Origin: Martelella mediterranea
Lineage (GTDB): Bacteria; Pseudomonadota; Alphaproteobacteria; Rhizobiales; Rhizobiaceae
Direction of reading: 5' to 3'
DNA length: 64,000 bases
Assembly (NCBI RefSeq): GCF_021021415.1
Contig: NZ_JAINWJ010000015.1
Coordinates: 62,001 to 126,000, forward strand
Positions within the stretch are counted from its first letter, which is position 1. The number at the start of each line of letters is the position of its first letter. The notes below the pieces were generated by a model. The model did no database searches. It was not told where the DNA came from and saw nothing but the letters and a program-made list of their open reading frames with translations. Positions 1 through 7,421 of the stretch are shown in pieces. The position numbers and the translations under genes are program-made.

Positions 1-750
1 GCGGGCGGCGCCAATGCCAGCTTCGGCATGATTGCGCGCCACTATATGAAGACCTTCGGCATCGAGCGTGAGGATCTCGGACGGATCGCCGTATCGCAGC
101 GTCAGAACGCCCTGCGCAATCCCAATGCGCTGATGAAGAAGCCCCTGACGCTCGATCAGTACATGAATGCAAGACCCATCTCGGATCCGATCCACCTGTT
201 CGACTGCGTGATGCCCTGCGCCGGCGCAGAAGCGTTTCTGATCATGCGCGAGGAGACGGCGGCGGCGAACGGGCTGGCCGGCGCAAAGATCCTCAGCACC
301 ATCGAACGGCACAATGTGCGCACCGACGACGTGGTGCAGACCCATGGCGGCTGGGTTGCCGATATCGACGATCTTTATGCCATGGCCGGGCTGAAGCCGG
401 ACGACATGGACTTCGTGCAGACCTATGACGACTATCCCTTCATCGTGATGATGCAGTTCGAGGATCTCGGCTTCTGCAAGAAGGGCGAAGGCCCCGAATT
501 CGTTCGCAGCCACGACCTCACGATCGACGGCGATTTCCCCCATAACACCACCGGCGGCCAGCTCTCGTCTGGACAGGCGGGTGCGGGCGGCGCCTATATC
601 GGACTGACCGAAGCCGTGCGACAGGTGCTCGGCACCGCCGGGCCGACGCAGGTCAAGGATGCAAAGGTCGGCCTCGCATCCGGTTTTGGCATGATCAACT
701 ACGCGAGAGGCCTGTCCTCCGGCGCGGTCATTCTCACGGGAGACAGATGA
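1..750 (+). CDS. Thiolase-fold protein, probable retro-aldolase (5' partial)
   Basis: The reading frame is open at base 1, so the N-terminus lies outside the window; 249 residues are visible. The sequence has the C-terminal fold of SCP2/lipid-transfer-type thiolases (a YDDYPF segment, then EDLGFC, then a glycine-rich NTTGGQLSSGQAGAGG stretch). The usual thiolase GHP motif is replaced by GQA, and the C-terminal Cys-Gly motif reads ASGFG, so both canonical Claisen/thiolysis residues are absent. Ltp2-type steroid retro-aldolases, which work with a DUF35 partner, share this kind of change (from memory). The next gene encodes a DUF35 protein and overlaps it by 4 bases (ATGA), which supports a complex. 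I infer carbon-carbon cleavage of a beta-hydroxyacyl-CoA rather than thiolysis. A plain acetyl-CoA acetyltransferase is the automatic label but fits the active site poorly. Confidence 0.8.
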   Translation, partial: AGGANASFGMIARHYMKTFGIEREDLGRIAVSQRQNALRNPNALMKKPLTLDQYMNARPISDPIHLFDCVMPCAGAEAFLIMREETAAANGLAGAKILSTIERHNVRTDDVVQTHGGWVADIDDLYAMAGLKPDDMDFVQTYDDYPFIVMMQFEDLGFCKKGEGPEFVRSHDLTIDGDFPHNTTGGQLSSGQAGAGGAYIGLTEAVRQVLGTAGPTQVKDAKVGLASGFGMINYARGLSSGAVILTGDR

Positions 751-1994
751 TGGTCGAGCCTCTCAATCCCCCGAAGCGCAAAAACCCGCTCAAGCGGACA
801 CAACAGCAGACCCTTCCGCCCGCAGCCCGCAGCCGGTCGGCGCAACTGCTGACCCAGGCGGCGGCCGAGGGACGGTTCGCGCTGCAGCGCTGCGCGGAAT
901 GCAAGGATTATATCTATCCTCCCCGCGAAGTCTGCCCCAACTGCCTGTCGGTCGATCTGGCGCTGACCGATGCGCCCGATGGCGGCGTGATCGTCTCGGA
1001 GACCACCACCCATGTGACCTCGGACAGCTATTTTCGCGAGCGGATGCCCTGGCGGATCGGCATGGTGAAGCTCGACTGCGGCCCGATCGCCGTTGCGCAC
1101 CTGCATGGCGACTGCCAGGATGGCGACCGCGTGCGGGCGACATTGCGGCTCGACAAATCCGGCCAGGCCGTCTTCTTTGCGATACCCACAGAACCCACCC
1201 CAAATATGGACCAAGACAGGCAGTGGTACGAAATGGTTGCGAAACCCCAATTCCGCCGCGTGCTGGTGACCAACGGCCGTTCCGCCATCGGTCAGGCCGT
1301 GGCAAGCGCCCTGGCCGAGACCGGGGCCACCGTCTATGTCGGCATCGCCGAGCCCTGGAAGCCCTTTCCCGGCGAGGAAAAGCTGCGCAAGGGCAATTTC
1401 AAGATCGTACCGCTCGATGCGCCAGACGAACGCTCGGTTCGAGAACTGGCGGCCGATATCGGCGGCAAGATCGATATTCTGGTCAACACCTCGGAGTTCA
1501 TCCGTCCCGGCGGTCTTCTGGACCGTAGCCGCACCACCGTCATCCGCGATGAAATGGAGCAGCTCTATCTGGGCTTCGTGAACCTCGCCCAATCGTTTGC
1601 CCCCGCCATGCTGGGGCGCGGCGCGGACCAGATCAACAGCGCGGCGGCCTGGGTCAACATCTTCTCCGTTCATGCGCTTGCCAATTGGTCGGCGTTCGGC
1701 ACCCACAGCGCCGCGGAGGCCGCCTGCCTTTCGCTTTCTCACTGCCTGCGCGGCGAACTGCGCAGCGGTGGGGTGCGCGTGATAAATCTGTTCACCGGGC
1801 CAACCGACACGGAATGGTTCCAGACCCTGCCACCCCCGAAGGTCGCGCCCAAGGCGCTTGGCAGCGCCGTGGTCAAAGCTCTCAACGAGGGCGTCGAGGA
1901 GATGTTCGTTGGCGATGTCGCCAAGGAGATACAGCAGAACCTCGTCGACAATCCGAAGAGCGTTGAGCGCGAATTCACCAACCGGCACACCTGA
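747..1994 (+). CDS. DUF35 zinc-ribbon/OB-fold protein fused to a degenerate SDR domain
   Basis: 415 residues in two parts. Residues about 25-150 are a DUF35 unit: a rubredoxin-like zinc ribbon with C49-x2-C52 and C63-x2-C66, then an OB-fold that would bind acyl-CoA. Residues about 165-400 are a short-chain dehydrogenase fold with a nucleotide-loop variant TNGRSAIG and a Ser near 307. The catalytic YxxxK is HxxxE (H320, E324), so the oxidoreductase chemistry is probably lost. DUF35 proteins act as obligate partners of thiolase-like enzymes, and this one overlaps its partner by ATGA. The ATG codons at 747 and 750 are both possible starts. The fused SDR may be structural or may hold a CoA or aromatic group; that part is inference. 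Confidence 0.85.
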   Translation: MMVEPLNPPKRKNPLKRTQQQTLPPAARSRSAQLLTQAAAEGRFALQRCAECKDYIYPPREVCPNCLSVDLALTDAPDGGVIVSETTTHVTSDSYFRERMPWRIGMVKLDCGPIAVAHLHGDCQDGDRVRATLRLDKSGQAVFFAIPTEPTPNMDQDRQWYEMVAKPQFRRVLVTNGRSAIGQAVASALAETGATVYVGIAEPWKPFPGEEKLRKGNFKIVPLDAPDERSVRELAADIGGKIDILVNTSEFIRPGGLLDRSRTTVIRDEMEQLYLGFVNLAQSFAPAMLGRGADQINSAAAWVNIFSVHALANWSAFGTHSAAEAACLSLSHCLRGELRSGGVRVINLFTGPTDTEWFQTLPPPKVAPKALGSAVVKALNEGVEEMFVGDVAKEIQQNLVDNPKSVEREFTNRHT

Positions 1995-2008
1995 GTGGAA
2001 CATCGACA

Positions 2009-2791
2009 ATGGCATTGACCGACCCGACCGAACTTGCAGTTGCGATCGCCTCCGGCGCCCTGCAGATCGTTGATCTCACCTTCACGCTGTCGCCGGACTT
2101 TCCCGTTCTGGTGCTGCCGCCGGAACTCGGGCAGGCCGCGCCGGTGCGCATACGCACCATTTCGCGCTATGACGAGGCCGGTCCGGGCTGGTACTGGAAC
2201 GAGATTTCGCTGAGCGAGCATACCGGCACCCATTTCGATGCGCCGATCCACTGGCATACCGGCAAGGACGTGCCCAATGGCTCCGTCGACACCTTGCCGG
2301 TCAAGCATATGATCGCCCCCGCCTGCGTGATCGACTGCTCGGCGGAAGCCGCAGCGGACGAGGATTTCCTTCTGACCCGCAACCATGTGATCGCATGGGA
2401 GCAGCAACACGGCAAAATCGAGCCGGGTGAGTGGGTTCTGCTGCGCACCGACTGGTCGAAGCGCGACTTCCGCGACTATGCAAACCTGAAGGAAGACGGC
2501 GCTCATACCCCCGGTCCGGACGCCGATGTGATGAAATGGCTGGTGGAAGAGCGCGGCATTCTCGGTTTCGGCACAGAAACCATCGGAACGGACTGGGGAC
2601 AGGCCAACCATCTCAACCCGCCGCACCCGGCCCACTATTATCTGCATGGCGCGGGCCGGTACGGGCTGCAATGCCTGTGCAATCTCGATCAGTTGCCGCC
2701 AAGAGGCGCAATCGTCTTTGCCGCGCCGCTGAAGATTCTCAATGGCTCGGGAAGTCCGCTTCGGGTTCTCGCGGTCGCCCCCGGCCAATAG
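2009..2791 (+). CDS. Cyclase-family metal hydrolase, isatin hydrolase-like
   Basis: 260 residues of the PF04199 cyclase/kynurenine formamidase superfamily. The metal-binding motif HTGTHFDAPIHW gives H71, H75, D77 and H81. The middle (DTLPV, IAPACVIDC, EWVLLRTDW) and the end (AAPLKI..GSGSPLRVLA) resemble, from memory, the Labrenzia isatin hydrolase more than KynB-type formamidases. Isatin hydrolase opens the lactam of isatin to isatinate with a Mn ion. The start lies 14 bases after the stop of the DUF35 gene, so it is the third visible gene of the operon. It meets the EthD-like gene tail-to-tail. Family assignment is firm; substrate is inferred from similarity and from the neighbouring ferredoxin oxidoreductase. 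Confidence 0.82.
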   Translation: MALTDPTELAVAIASGALQIVDLTFTLSPDFPVLVLPPELGQAAPVRIRTISRYDEAGPGWYWNEISLSEHTGTHFDAPIHWHTGKDVPNGSVDTLPVKHMIAPACVIDCSAEAAADEDFLLTRNHVIAWEQQHGKIEPGEWVLLRTDWSKRDFRDYANLKEDGAHTPGPDADVMKWLVEERGILGFGTETIGTDWGQANHLNPPHPAHYYLHGAGRYGLQCLCNLDQLPPRGAIVFAAPLKILNGSGSPLRVLAVAPGQ

Positions 2792-2815
2792 AGGGCGACC
2801 GACCGAAAAAAGGCC

Positions 2816-3523
2816 CTACGGCAAAAATTCCTGCGTTGTCAGGGGGTAATGCGCGTTGCCGCCGCTGAAGGGCGGGAACGCGACGAAATCGGCGCGCATC
2901 TCCTCGCGCACCGGCGAGTTCAGCGCGGCAACCAGATCCTCTCCGCTGTCGAACACGACCTTGTTGCGTTGCATATAGTCGACCCTGGGCCATGGCAGGA
3001 AGCCCAGCCAGTCCATGCGCGAGCACACTTCGGCTTCCCGCACTTTGGGAAATTTCGCCATGATCGGCGGGTGTTCGCGCACATAGTGGTCGAGCCAGGC
3101 GTTCAGATCCTCGGCGGGGCCTGGATAGTGCACGAGATAGGTGCAGAAAGGCTCGGATACGGGCTGGTCGCGCGCCGGTTCGGGCACCGCGAAGCGCCGC
3201 ACGATCATGGCCTGCTGCTCGGCCTCGGCGGCAGCGAGGTCCGGCAGGGTCTGCGGCAAGGCCAGTTGCTGGAGATGGCCGTCGCGCGCGACCGCGCTCT
3301 CCAGATGCGCGATTTCATCGAAATAGAGCTGCAGCGCCAGTTGAGGCGGCGCGTCGTCGGCGGGATAATGTTGTCCCGCGCTCTGATCGGCGTGAAACAC
3401 AAGCCCGCGCTTCAGGTAGGGCGTGGAGCGCACAATGTCGCCAACCCGGTCCAGGGTTGCGCGATCCACTTCCCTGCCGGGATTGTCGCGGTCGAAGAAG
3501 GACAGAAAGTAGGCAAAGCGCAT
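2816..3523 (-). CDS. EthD-like dimeric alpha/beta-barrel protein
   Basis: 235 residues from the ATG at 3523, which has a GGGAGAAA ribosome site just upstream. A longer frame runs to 3571 but lacks such a site. The C-terminal half (HYPGP..LNAWLDHYV..HPPIMAKFP) is typical of EthD-like proteins, small ferredoxin-fold barrels found in oxygenase and aromatic-degradation clusters. The N-terminal half looks like a second, more diverged copy of the same fold. No catalytic residues can be assigned. It is transcribed away from the MDR reductase, with a candidate MarR operator and a second dyad between them, so it probably belongs to the same regulon. Role unknown. Confidence 0.7.
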   Translation of the reverse strand: MRFAYFLSFFDRDNPGREVDRATLDRVGDIVRSTPYLKRGLVFHADQSAGQHYPADDAPPQLALQLYFDEIAHLESAVARDGHLQQLALPQTLPDLAAAEAEQQAMIVRRFAVPEPARDQPVSEPFCTYLVHYPGPAEDLNAWLDHYVREHPPIMAKFPKVREAEVCSRMDWLGFLPWPRVDYMQRNKVVFDSGEDLVAALNSPVREEMRADFVAFPPFSGGNAHYPLTTQEFLP

Positions 3524-3554
3524 CAATTTCTCCCGGCGGATCGAGTTGACAGGC

Positions 3555-3567
3555 CGCACAATGTGCG
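3555..3567. promoter_or_regulatory. Perfect 13-bp dyad in divergent promoter region
   Basis: CGCACA-A-TGTGCG is a perfect palindrome between the divergent EthD-like and reductase genes. A TTGACA hexamer lies just left at 3546-3551. It differs in sequence from the AT-rich operator next to it, so a second regulator may bind here. No direct evidence of function. Confidence 0.35.
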
Positions 3568-3576
3568 ACACATATT

Positions 3577-3592
3577 ATTTTATTCCTAAAAC
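3577..3592. promoter_or_regulatory. Candidate MarR operator, copy 1
   Basis: ATTTTA-TTCC-TAAAAC has the same half-sites and 4-base spacing as the two dyads at 8675 and 8844. It lies 16 bases upstream of the ATG of the reductase gene at 3609 and about 53 bases upstream of the divergent EthD-like gene. One terminal mismatch (C for T) makes it the weakest of the three. Confidence 0.45.
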
Positions 3593-3608
3593 ATATCCTC
3601 GGTGAACC

Positions 3609-4541
3609 ATGCGCGCAATAAGATATGACTCCTATGGCGACCTGAGTGTGCTGAAGATGGTCGAAATTGCCGATCCCCGGCCAGGCCCCGGCGAGGTGCT
3701 CGTGGGCCTTAAGGCGGCGAGCGCCATTCCCGCCGACTGGAAAGTGCGCTCTGGCATGCTGCAAGACATGCTCCCTGTCACCCTGCCGAAGATACCCGGC
3801 CGCGACGGCGCCGGGATCGTGCTCGAACTCGGAGACGGCGTAGACTATGCAAGCGTCGGCGACGCGGTGTGCGTGGTGGCGCAGCATGCCGAAGACGGCA
3901 CCTATGCGGAAAAGATCGTGCGCGATCAGGACAGCATCGTGGCCATGCCCGAAACGCTGGAGTTCGGCGAGGCGGCTTCGCTGATGCATGCGGGTATCTG
4001 CGCCTGGATATGCCTTGTGGAGACCGCCGATCTGAAGGCCGACGCGCGCATTCTGGTGCATGCCGGCGCCGGCGCGATCGGCGGACTTGCCATTCAACTC
4101 GCCCATCATCTTGGTTGCCACGTGACGACCACCTGTCGCGCGGCCAACGCCGACTATGTCACCGGGATGGGCGCGGATGAGGTGATTGCCTACGACAGAG
4201 ACGACTTCACCGCGGTCGAGGAGCCCTTCGACATCGTTCTCGACCTGATGGGCGGCGAGGTGCACCGCCGCTCATACGATGTTCTGAAACGCGGCGGCCA
4301 CATGGTGTGCCTGCGCGCCGCGCCTTTCGAAGACCAGTCCGAGCGATATGGCGTCCGGATCAGCGTGCCTCACATCCATGACAGGAAATATGCCATCGAG
4401 GCAGTGGCGAAGCTGGCGCGCGACGGCGTGTTTCGTCCGCAGGTCGCCCGCCGCCTGCCCCTTGCGCAAGCGAGCGAGGCGCATCGGATGATGGAGGCGG
4501 GCAAGGTGTCGCGCGGCCGCATCGTTCTCGACATCGCCTGA
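3609..4541 (+). CDS. MDR-superfamily NAD(P)-dependent oxidoreductase (quinone reductase-like)
   Basis: 310 residues of the medium-chain dehydrogenase/reductase superfamily. The N-terminal GroES-like domain (GRDGAGIV, residues 60-70) is followed by a Rossmann domain with the loop HAGAGAIGG near residue 151. The structural zinc lobe with four clustered cysteines is absent, so it belongs with quinone reductase/enoyl reductase-like enzymes rather than zinc alcohol dehydrogenases. It is divergent from the EthD-like gene and followed by a strong hairpin. A reductive step in the aromatic island is likely, but the substrate is unknown. Confidence 0.78.
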   Translation: MRAIRYDSYGDLSVLKMVEIADPRPGPGEVLVGLKAASAIPADWKVRSGMLQDMLPVTLPKIPGRDGAGIVLELGDGVDYASVGDAVCVVAQHAEDGTYAEKIVRDQDSIVAMPETLEFGEAASLMHAGICAWICLVETADLKADARILVHAGAGAIGGLAIQLAHHLGCHVTTTCRAANADYVTGMGADEVIAYDRDDFTAVEEPFDIVLDLMGGEVHRRSYDVLKRGGHMVCLRAAPFEDQSERYGVRISVPHIHDRKYAIEAVAKLARDGVFRPQVARRLPLAQASEAHRMMEAGKVSRGRIVLDIA

Positions 4542-4556
4542 CCGCGTTGGTCTTTC

Positions 4557-4581
4557 GTCCGGTGAGGCGTACTCACCGGAC
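4557..4581. terminator. Hairpin between convergent genes
   Basis: GTCCGGTGAG-gcgta-CTCACCGGAC is a perfect 10-bp stem with a 5-base loop, 15 bases after the reductase stop and 5 bases from the maleate isomerase stop. There is no U-run on either side, so it may be an RNA-end-stabilising or weak bidirectional terminator. Confidence 0.55.
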
Positions 4582-4586
4582 GCTCT

Positions 4587-5360
4587 CTAGCTGTATTTGC
4601 CCGAAAGCAGCGCGCCTGCGTTCGGCACCCGGGCCTCAAGGCCGAGGCCCTTGAGCATCTGGTGCGTGGTGGCGACGGATGCGGACAGGACAGGGATACC
4701 GCACTCGTCCTCGACCTTCTGGATCGCGGCCAGGGACGGCATCTGCACGCAGGCGGATAGCACCAGCGCATCGATGTTCTTCAGATTGACCTTCTTGTAG
4801 ATGTCGAGAAGATTGTCGGTGTTCTGTCTCGACACCTCGAGATTGTCCGGAATCTCGAGCGCGACATAATCGCTGACCTCGATCTCCTCGCTCTCGATAT
4901 AGTCGGCCACCATCTGGGTAAGCGGCTTCATATAGGGCGCGACGATCGAAATGCGCTTCGCCCCCATCAGGTGCAACCCATCGACAAGCGCGCCCGCCGA
5001 ACTGACCACCGGCGCGGGATGCCCGTTTTCCACGGTCAACTTGTGCAGGCGAGCCTGGCTTTCGCGGTGATAGCCCTTGCCCATAGCCATGATGGCCACG
5101 AGGCAGGCATATCCCATAACATCGACGGCGGCGTCGGACAGCTCCAGGGCGCATCTGTCGCTGTCGCAATCCATCGCCTTCAGCTCCTCGGCCGTCACCT
5201 TCTTCATGCGCATGCGCGATGAGTGGAAGGAAAAGCGCTCCGGCAGGATCTGCTCGCGGGCGCGCAGCATCGCCGGGATCTCCCGTTCCATCGTCAGGTT
5301 CGACGACGGAACGATCTGACCGATCTTGATGGTATTGTTGAGGTTCTCCATGACGCTCAT
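4587..5360 (-). CDS. maiA: Maleate cis-trans isomerase (Asp/Glu racemase superfamily)
   Basis: 257 residues from the ATG at 5360, which overlaps the upstream stop as ATGA (an ATG at 5351 is also possible). The N-terminal IGQIVPSSNLTMEREIP signature and FSFHSSRMRM match maleate isomerases as I recall them. The two active-site cysteines of this superfamily are present: C86 in GYACLVA and C204 in SACVQMPS. The reaction is maleate to fumarate without a cofactor. It is the last gene of the operon nitrilase - dioxygenase - FAH hydrolase - isomerase, where it would convert maleate released from maleylpyruvate into a TCA intermediate. Arylmalonate decarboxylase is a related alternative, but it lacks the first cysteine. 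Confidence 0.85.
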   Translation of the reverse strand: MSVMENLNNTIKIGQIVPSSNLTMEREIPAMLRAREQILPERFSFHSSRMRMKKVTAEELKAMDCDSDRCALELSDAAVDVMGYACLVAIMAMGKGYHRESQARLHKLTVENGHPAPVVSSAGALVDGLHLMGAKRISIVAPYMKPLTQMVADYIESEEIEVSDYVALEIPDNLEVSRQNTDNLLDIYKKVNLKNIDALVLSACVQMPSLAAIQKVEDECGIPVLSASVATTHQMLKGLGLEARVPNAGALLSGKYS

Positions 5361-6271
5361 CCGATCCTGACGACGGGATTGCGCAGAACCCCGATGCCAT
5401 CCACGCCGCACTCGATCACGTCGCCGGGCCACATCCATTCCTGCGGATCACGGCCGGCGCCCACGCCCGACGGCGTGCCGGTCGCGATGATGTCGCCGGG
5501 CTCAAGCGTCATGCCGCTCGAAAGGTCGGAGATCAGGGTCGGAATGTCGAACAGCAGGTGCTTTGTGTTGGAGCGCTGCTTTTCCTCGCCATTCTTCTTC
5601 AGCCAGAGGTCGAGATTATGCGGGTCGGCGATCTCGTCGGCCGTCACGATCATCGGTCCGAACGGGCAATAGGTGTCCTGCCCCTTGGAGAAAATCCACT
5701 GGCCGGCGCGACGGTTGTCGCGGGCGGATACGTCATTGATGACCGAATAACCGAAGACGTGGCTCATCGCATCGTCCTTGGCGATCCGGGTGGCGCGCTT
5801 TCCGATGATCACCGCCAGTTCGACTTCCCAGTCGAGCTGTTGGGTCATCGCGGCATTGTGCTGGATGCCCTCGCCATCGGCGATCACCGCGGTCGGCGGC
5901 TTGGAGAAAACCACCGGCTGCTTGGGAAGATCCTTCGACGTATCCAGCGACTTCGCGGATTCCGCTACATGCTCGACGTAGTTGAGGCCAATGCCGAAGA
6001 TGTTCTTGCGCGGGCGCGGGATCGGCGCCAGCAGCCTGACGTTTTCCAGCGGCACCGCGATCCCGGGCGGACGGGCGCCGTCGGTCTCCTTCAGGGCGGA
6101 CCGGAGCGCGACCAGGGCATCAGGACCCTGGTCGATCAGTTCCAGCATCGAGTCGGCGAAAACTTCGCCGACCGCCTCGCCGAGGCCTTCAACGTCGATG
6201 ACGAGGCCATCCTGGACGACGCCCAGACGGCCCTCCGCGGACACGTGTCCGCGATAGGTTACCAATTTCAT
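5357..6271 (-). CDS. Fumarylacetoacetate hydrolase-family protein, probable maleylpyruvate/fumarylpyruvate hydrolase
   Basis: 304 residues. The FAH fold is shown by the metal ligands E149 and E151 in DWEVELAVIIG and D180 in INDVSARD, and by the C-terminal GTPSGVGAG loop. The family hydrolyses or decarboxylates acylpyruvates with Mg or Mn. Placed 15 bases after the ring-cleavage dioxygenase and overlapping maleate isomerase by 4 bases, it most likely splits the ring-fission product (maleylpyruvate) into pyruvate and maleate. If an isomerase acts elsewhere, fumarylpyruvate would be the substrate. No maleylpyruvate isomerase of the glutathione or mycothiol type is seen nearby, which favours direct maleylpyruvate hydrolysis. 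Confidence 0.87.
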   Translation of the reverse strand: MKLVTYRGHVSAEGRLGVVQDGLVIDVEGLGEAVGEVFADSMLELIDQGPDALVALRSALKETDGARPPGIAVPLENVRLLAPIPRPRKNIFGIGLNYVEHVAESAKSLDTSKDLPKQPVVFSKPPTAVIADGEGIQHNAAMTQQLDWEVELAVIIGKRATRIAKDDAMSHVFGYSVINDVSARDNRRAGQWIFSKGQDTYCPFGPMIVTADEIADPHNLDLWLKKNGEEKQRSNTKHLLFDIPTLISDLSSGMTLEPGDIIATGTPSGVGAGRDPQEWMWPGDVIECGVDGIGVLRNPVVRIG

Positions 6272-6286
6272 AATGCAGTCCTTGAT

Positions 6287-7408
6287 TTAGTTCGTTTTGA
6301 CGATCTGGTGACCGTCGTTTTCGTTCAGGCCCTGTTCGGCATAGAAACCCAGTTTGGTAATGGTCGGCAGGTCGTTGAACTGGAAAAGGCAAGCGTCGTC
6401 GCCGGACGACGTGTTGCAGTGTTCGTGCCACATCCAGGCAGGAACGCAGAAGATGTCCTTTTCCTTCCAGTCGAAGCGCTGACCATTGATGACCGAATAG
6501 CCCTCGCCCTTGGCGACCTGATAAATGGCATTGCCGGTATGGCGGTGCGCCTTGGTGTGTTCGGAAGGACGCAGGAGCTGCATCGCAGCGCCCATGGTGA
6601 GCATCGGATCGCCGCCCGTGATCGGGTTGGTGTAGCGCATGATGATGCCGTCATAGGGCGAACCGTCGGAGACCTTGGCATAGTTCGTGAGCGCTTCGTA
6701 TGTCGGCTCCCAGCGATACTGCATCAGGGGCGAATAGGGCTTGTCCCACTTGTCCATGAGCGGCAGCAGCCCGGGACCGCCATAGGTCAGCGGGCTGTCA
6801 TTCAGCGGCAGATTGGTGGTCTGGTAATCGTCCGGGTGAACGGCGTAGAAATTGGCCTCCAGCGCGTTGGTCAGCGGAATGTCGAGCCCATCTTGCCACA
6901 TGCTGGTTTCGCCGTCTTCGGCAATGCCGTGCTCATGCCAGGTGCCGTTCGGGGTGATGACGAAATCGCGAGCGCCGAGATTGATCTTGTGGCCATCCAC
7001 GATCGTGTAGGCGCCGGCGCCTTCCATGATGAAGCGCAGGGCCGAGGCGGCATGCTTGTGCGCCCCTGCCCGCTCGCCCGGCCGCATGACCTGAATGCCG
7101 GAGAACAGCCAGCCGCAGGCGGCACTGACTTCGGTGCGCTTGGGGTTGCGCAGATAGACGACGCGGCGGCCGGCATCTTCCGGGCGAACCAGATCGAGCG
7201 CGCGCAGAACCTGATCGCGCAATTCCGAATTCTTCCAGAGAACCGGCGCCGAGGCCGGCGTCGGCTGCCAGGGTTCGATCGAGTTGGCGACCGTCCACAG
7301 GGCTCCCGTGTCGAGCTTGGCAAGATCGTTGTAGTAGGCTTCGAGTTCCGCATTGTCCTTGACGCGGGCGCGGCCCAGGACGTCATCGCTTTGTGCTGTA
7401 TCAGTCAT
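6287..7408 (-). CDS. Gentisate/salicylate 1,2-dioxygenase-type bicupin ring-cleavage enzyme
   Basis: 373 residues, the usual length for class III extradiol bicupins. The N-terminal cupin carries H117 and H119 (GAHKHAASALRF) and H158 (TWHEH), the expected Fe(II) ligands, equivalent to H119/H121/H160 of salicylate dioxygenase as I recall. The C-terminal cupin keeps HTKAHRHTGNAIYQ. It opens the ring of gentisate or a related 2-hydroxy- or 2-aminobenzoate with O2. The downstream hydrolase and isomerase process exactly such a product. Exact substrate (gentisate, salicylate, 5-hydroxyanthranilate, 1-hydroxy-2-naphthoate) cannot be told from sequence. Confidence 0.87.
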   Translation of the reverse strand: MTDTAQSDDVLGRARVKDNAELEAYYNDLAKLDTGALWTVANSIEPWQPTPASAPVLWKNSELRDQVLRALDLVRPEDAGRRVVYLRNPKRTEVSAACGWLFSGIQVMRPGERAGAHKHAASALRFIMEGAGAYTIVDGHKINLGARDFVITPNGTWHEHGIAEDGETSMWQDGLDIPLTNALEANFYAVHPDDYQTTNLPLNDSPLTYGGPGLLPLMDKWDKPYSPLMQYRWEPTYEALTNYAKVSDGSPYDGIIMRYTNPITGGDPMLTMGAAMQLLRPSEHTKAHRHTGNAIYQVAKGEGYSVINGQRFDWKEKDIFCVPAWMWHEHCNTSSGDDACLFQFNDLPTITKLGFYAEQGLNENDGHQIVKTN

Positions 7409-7421
7409 GACTTCAACCTCC

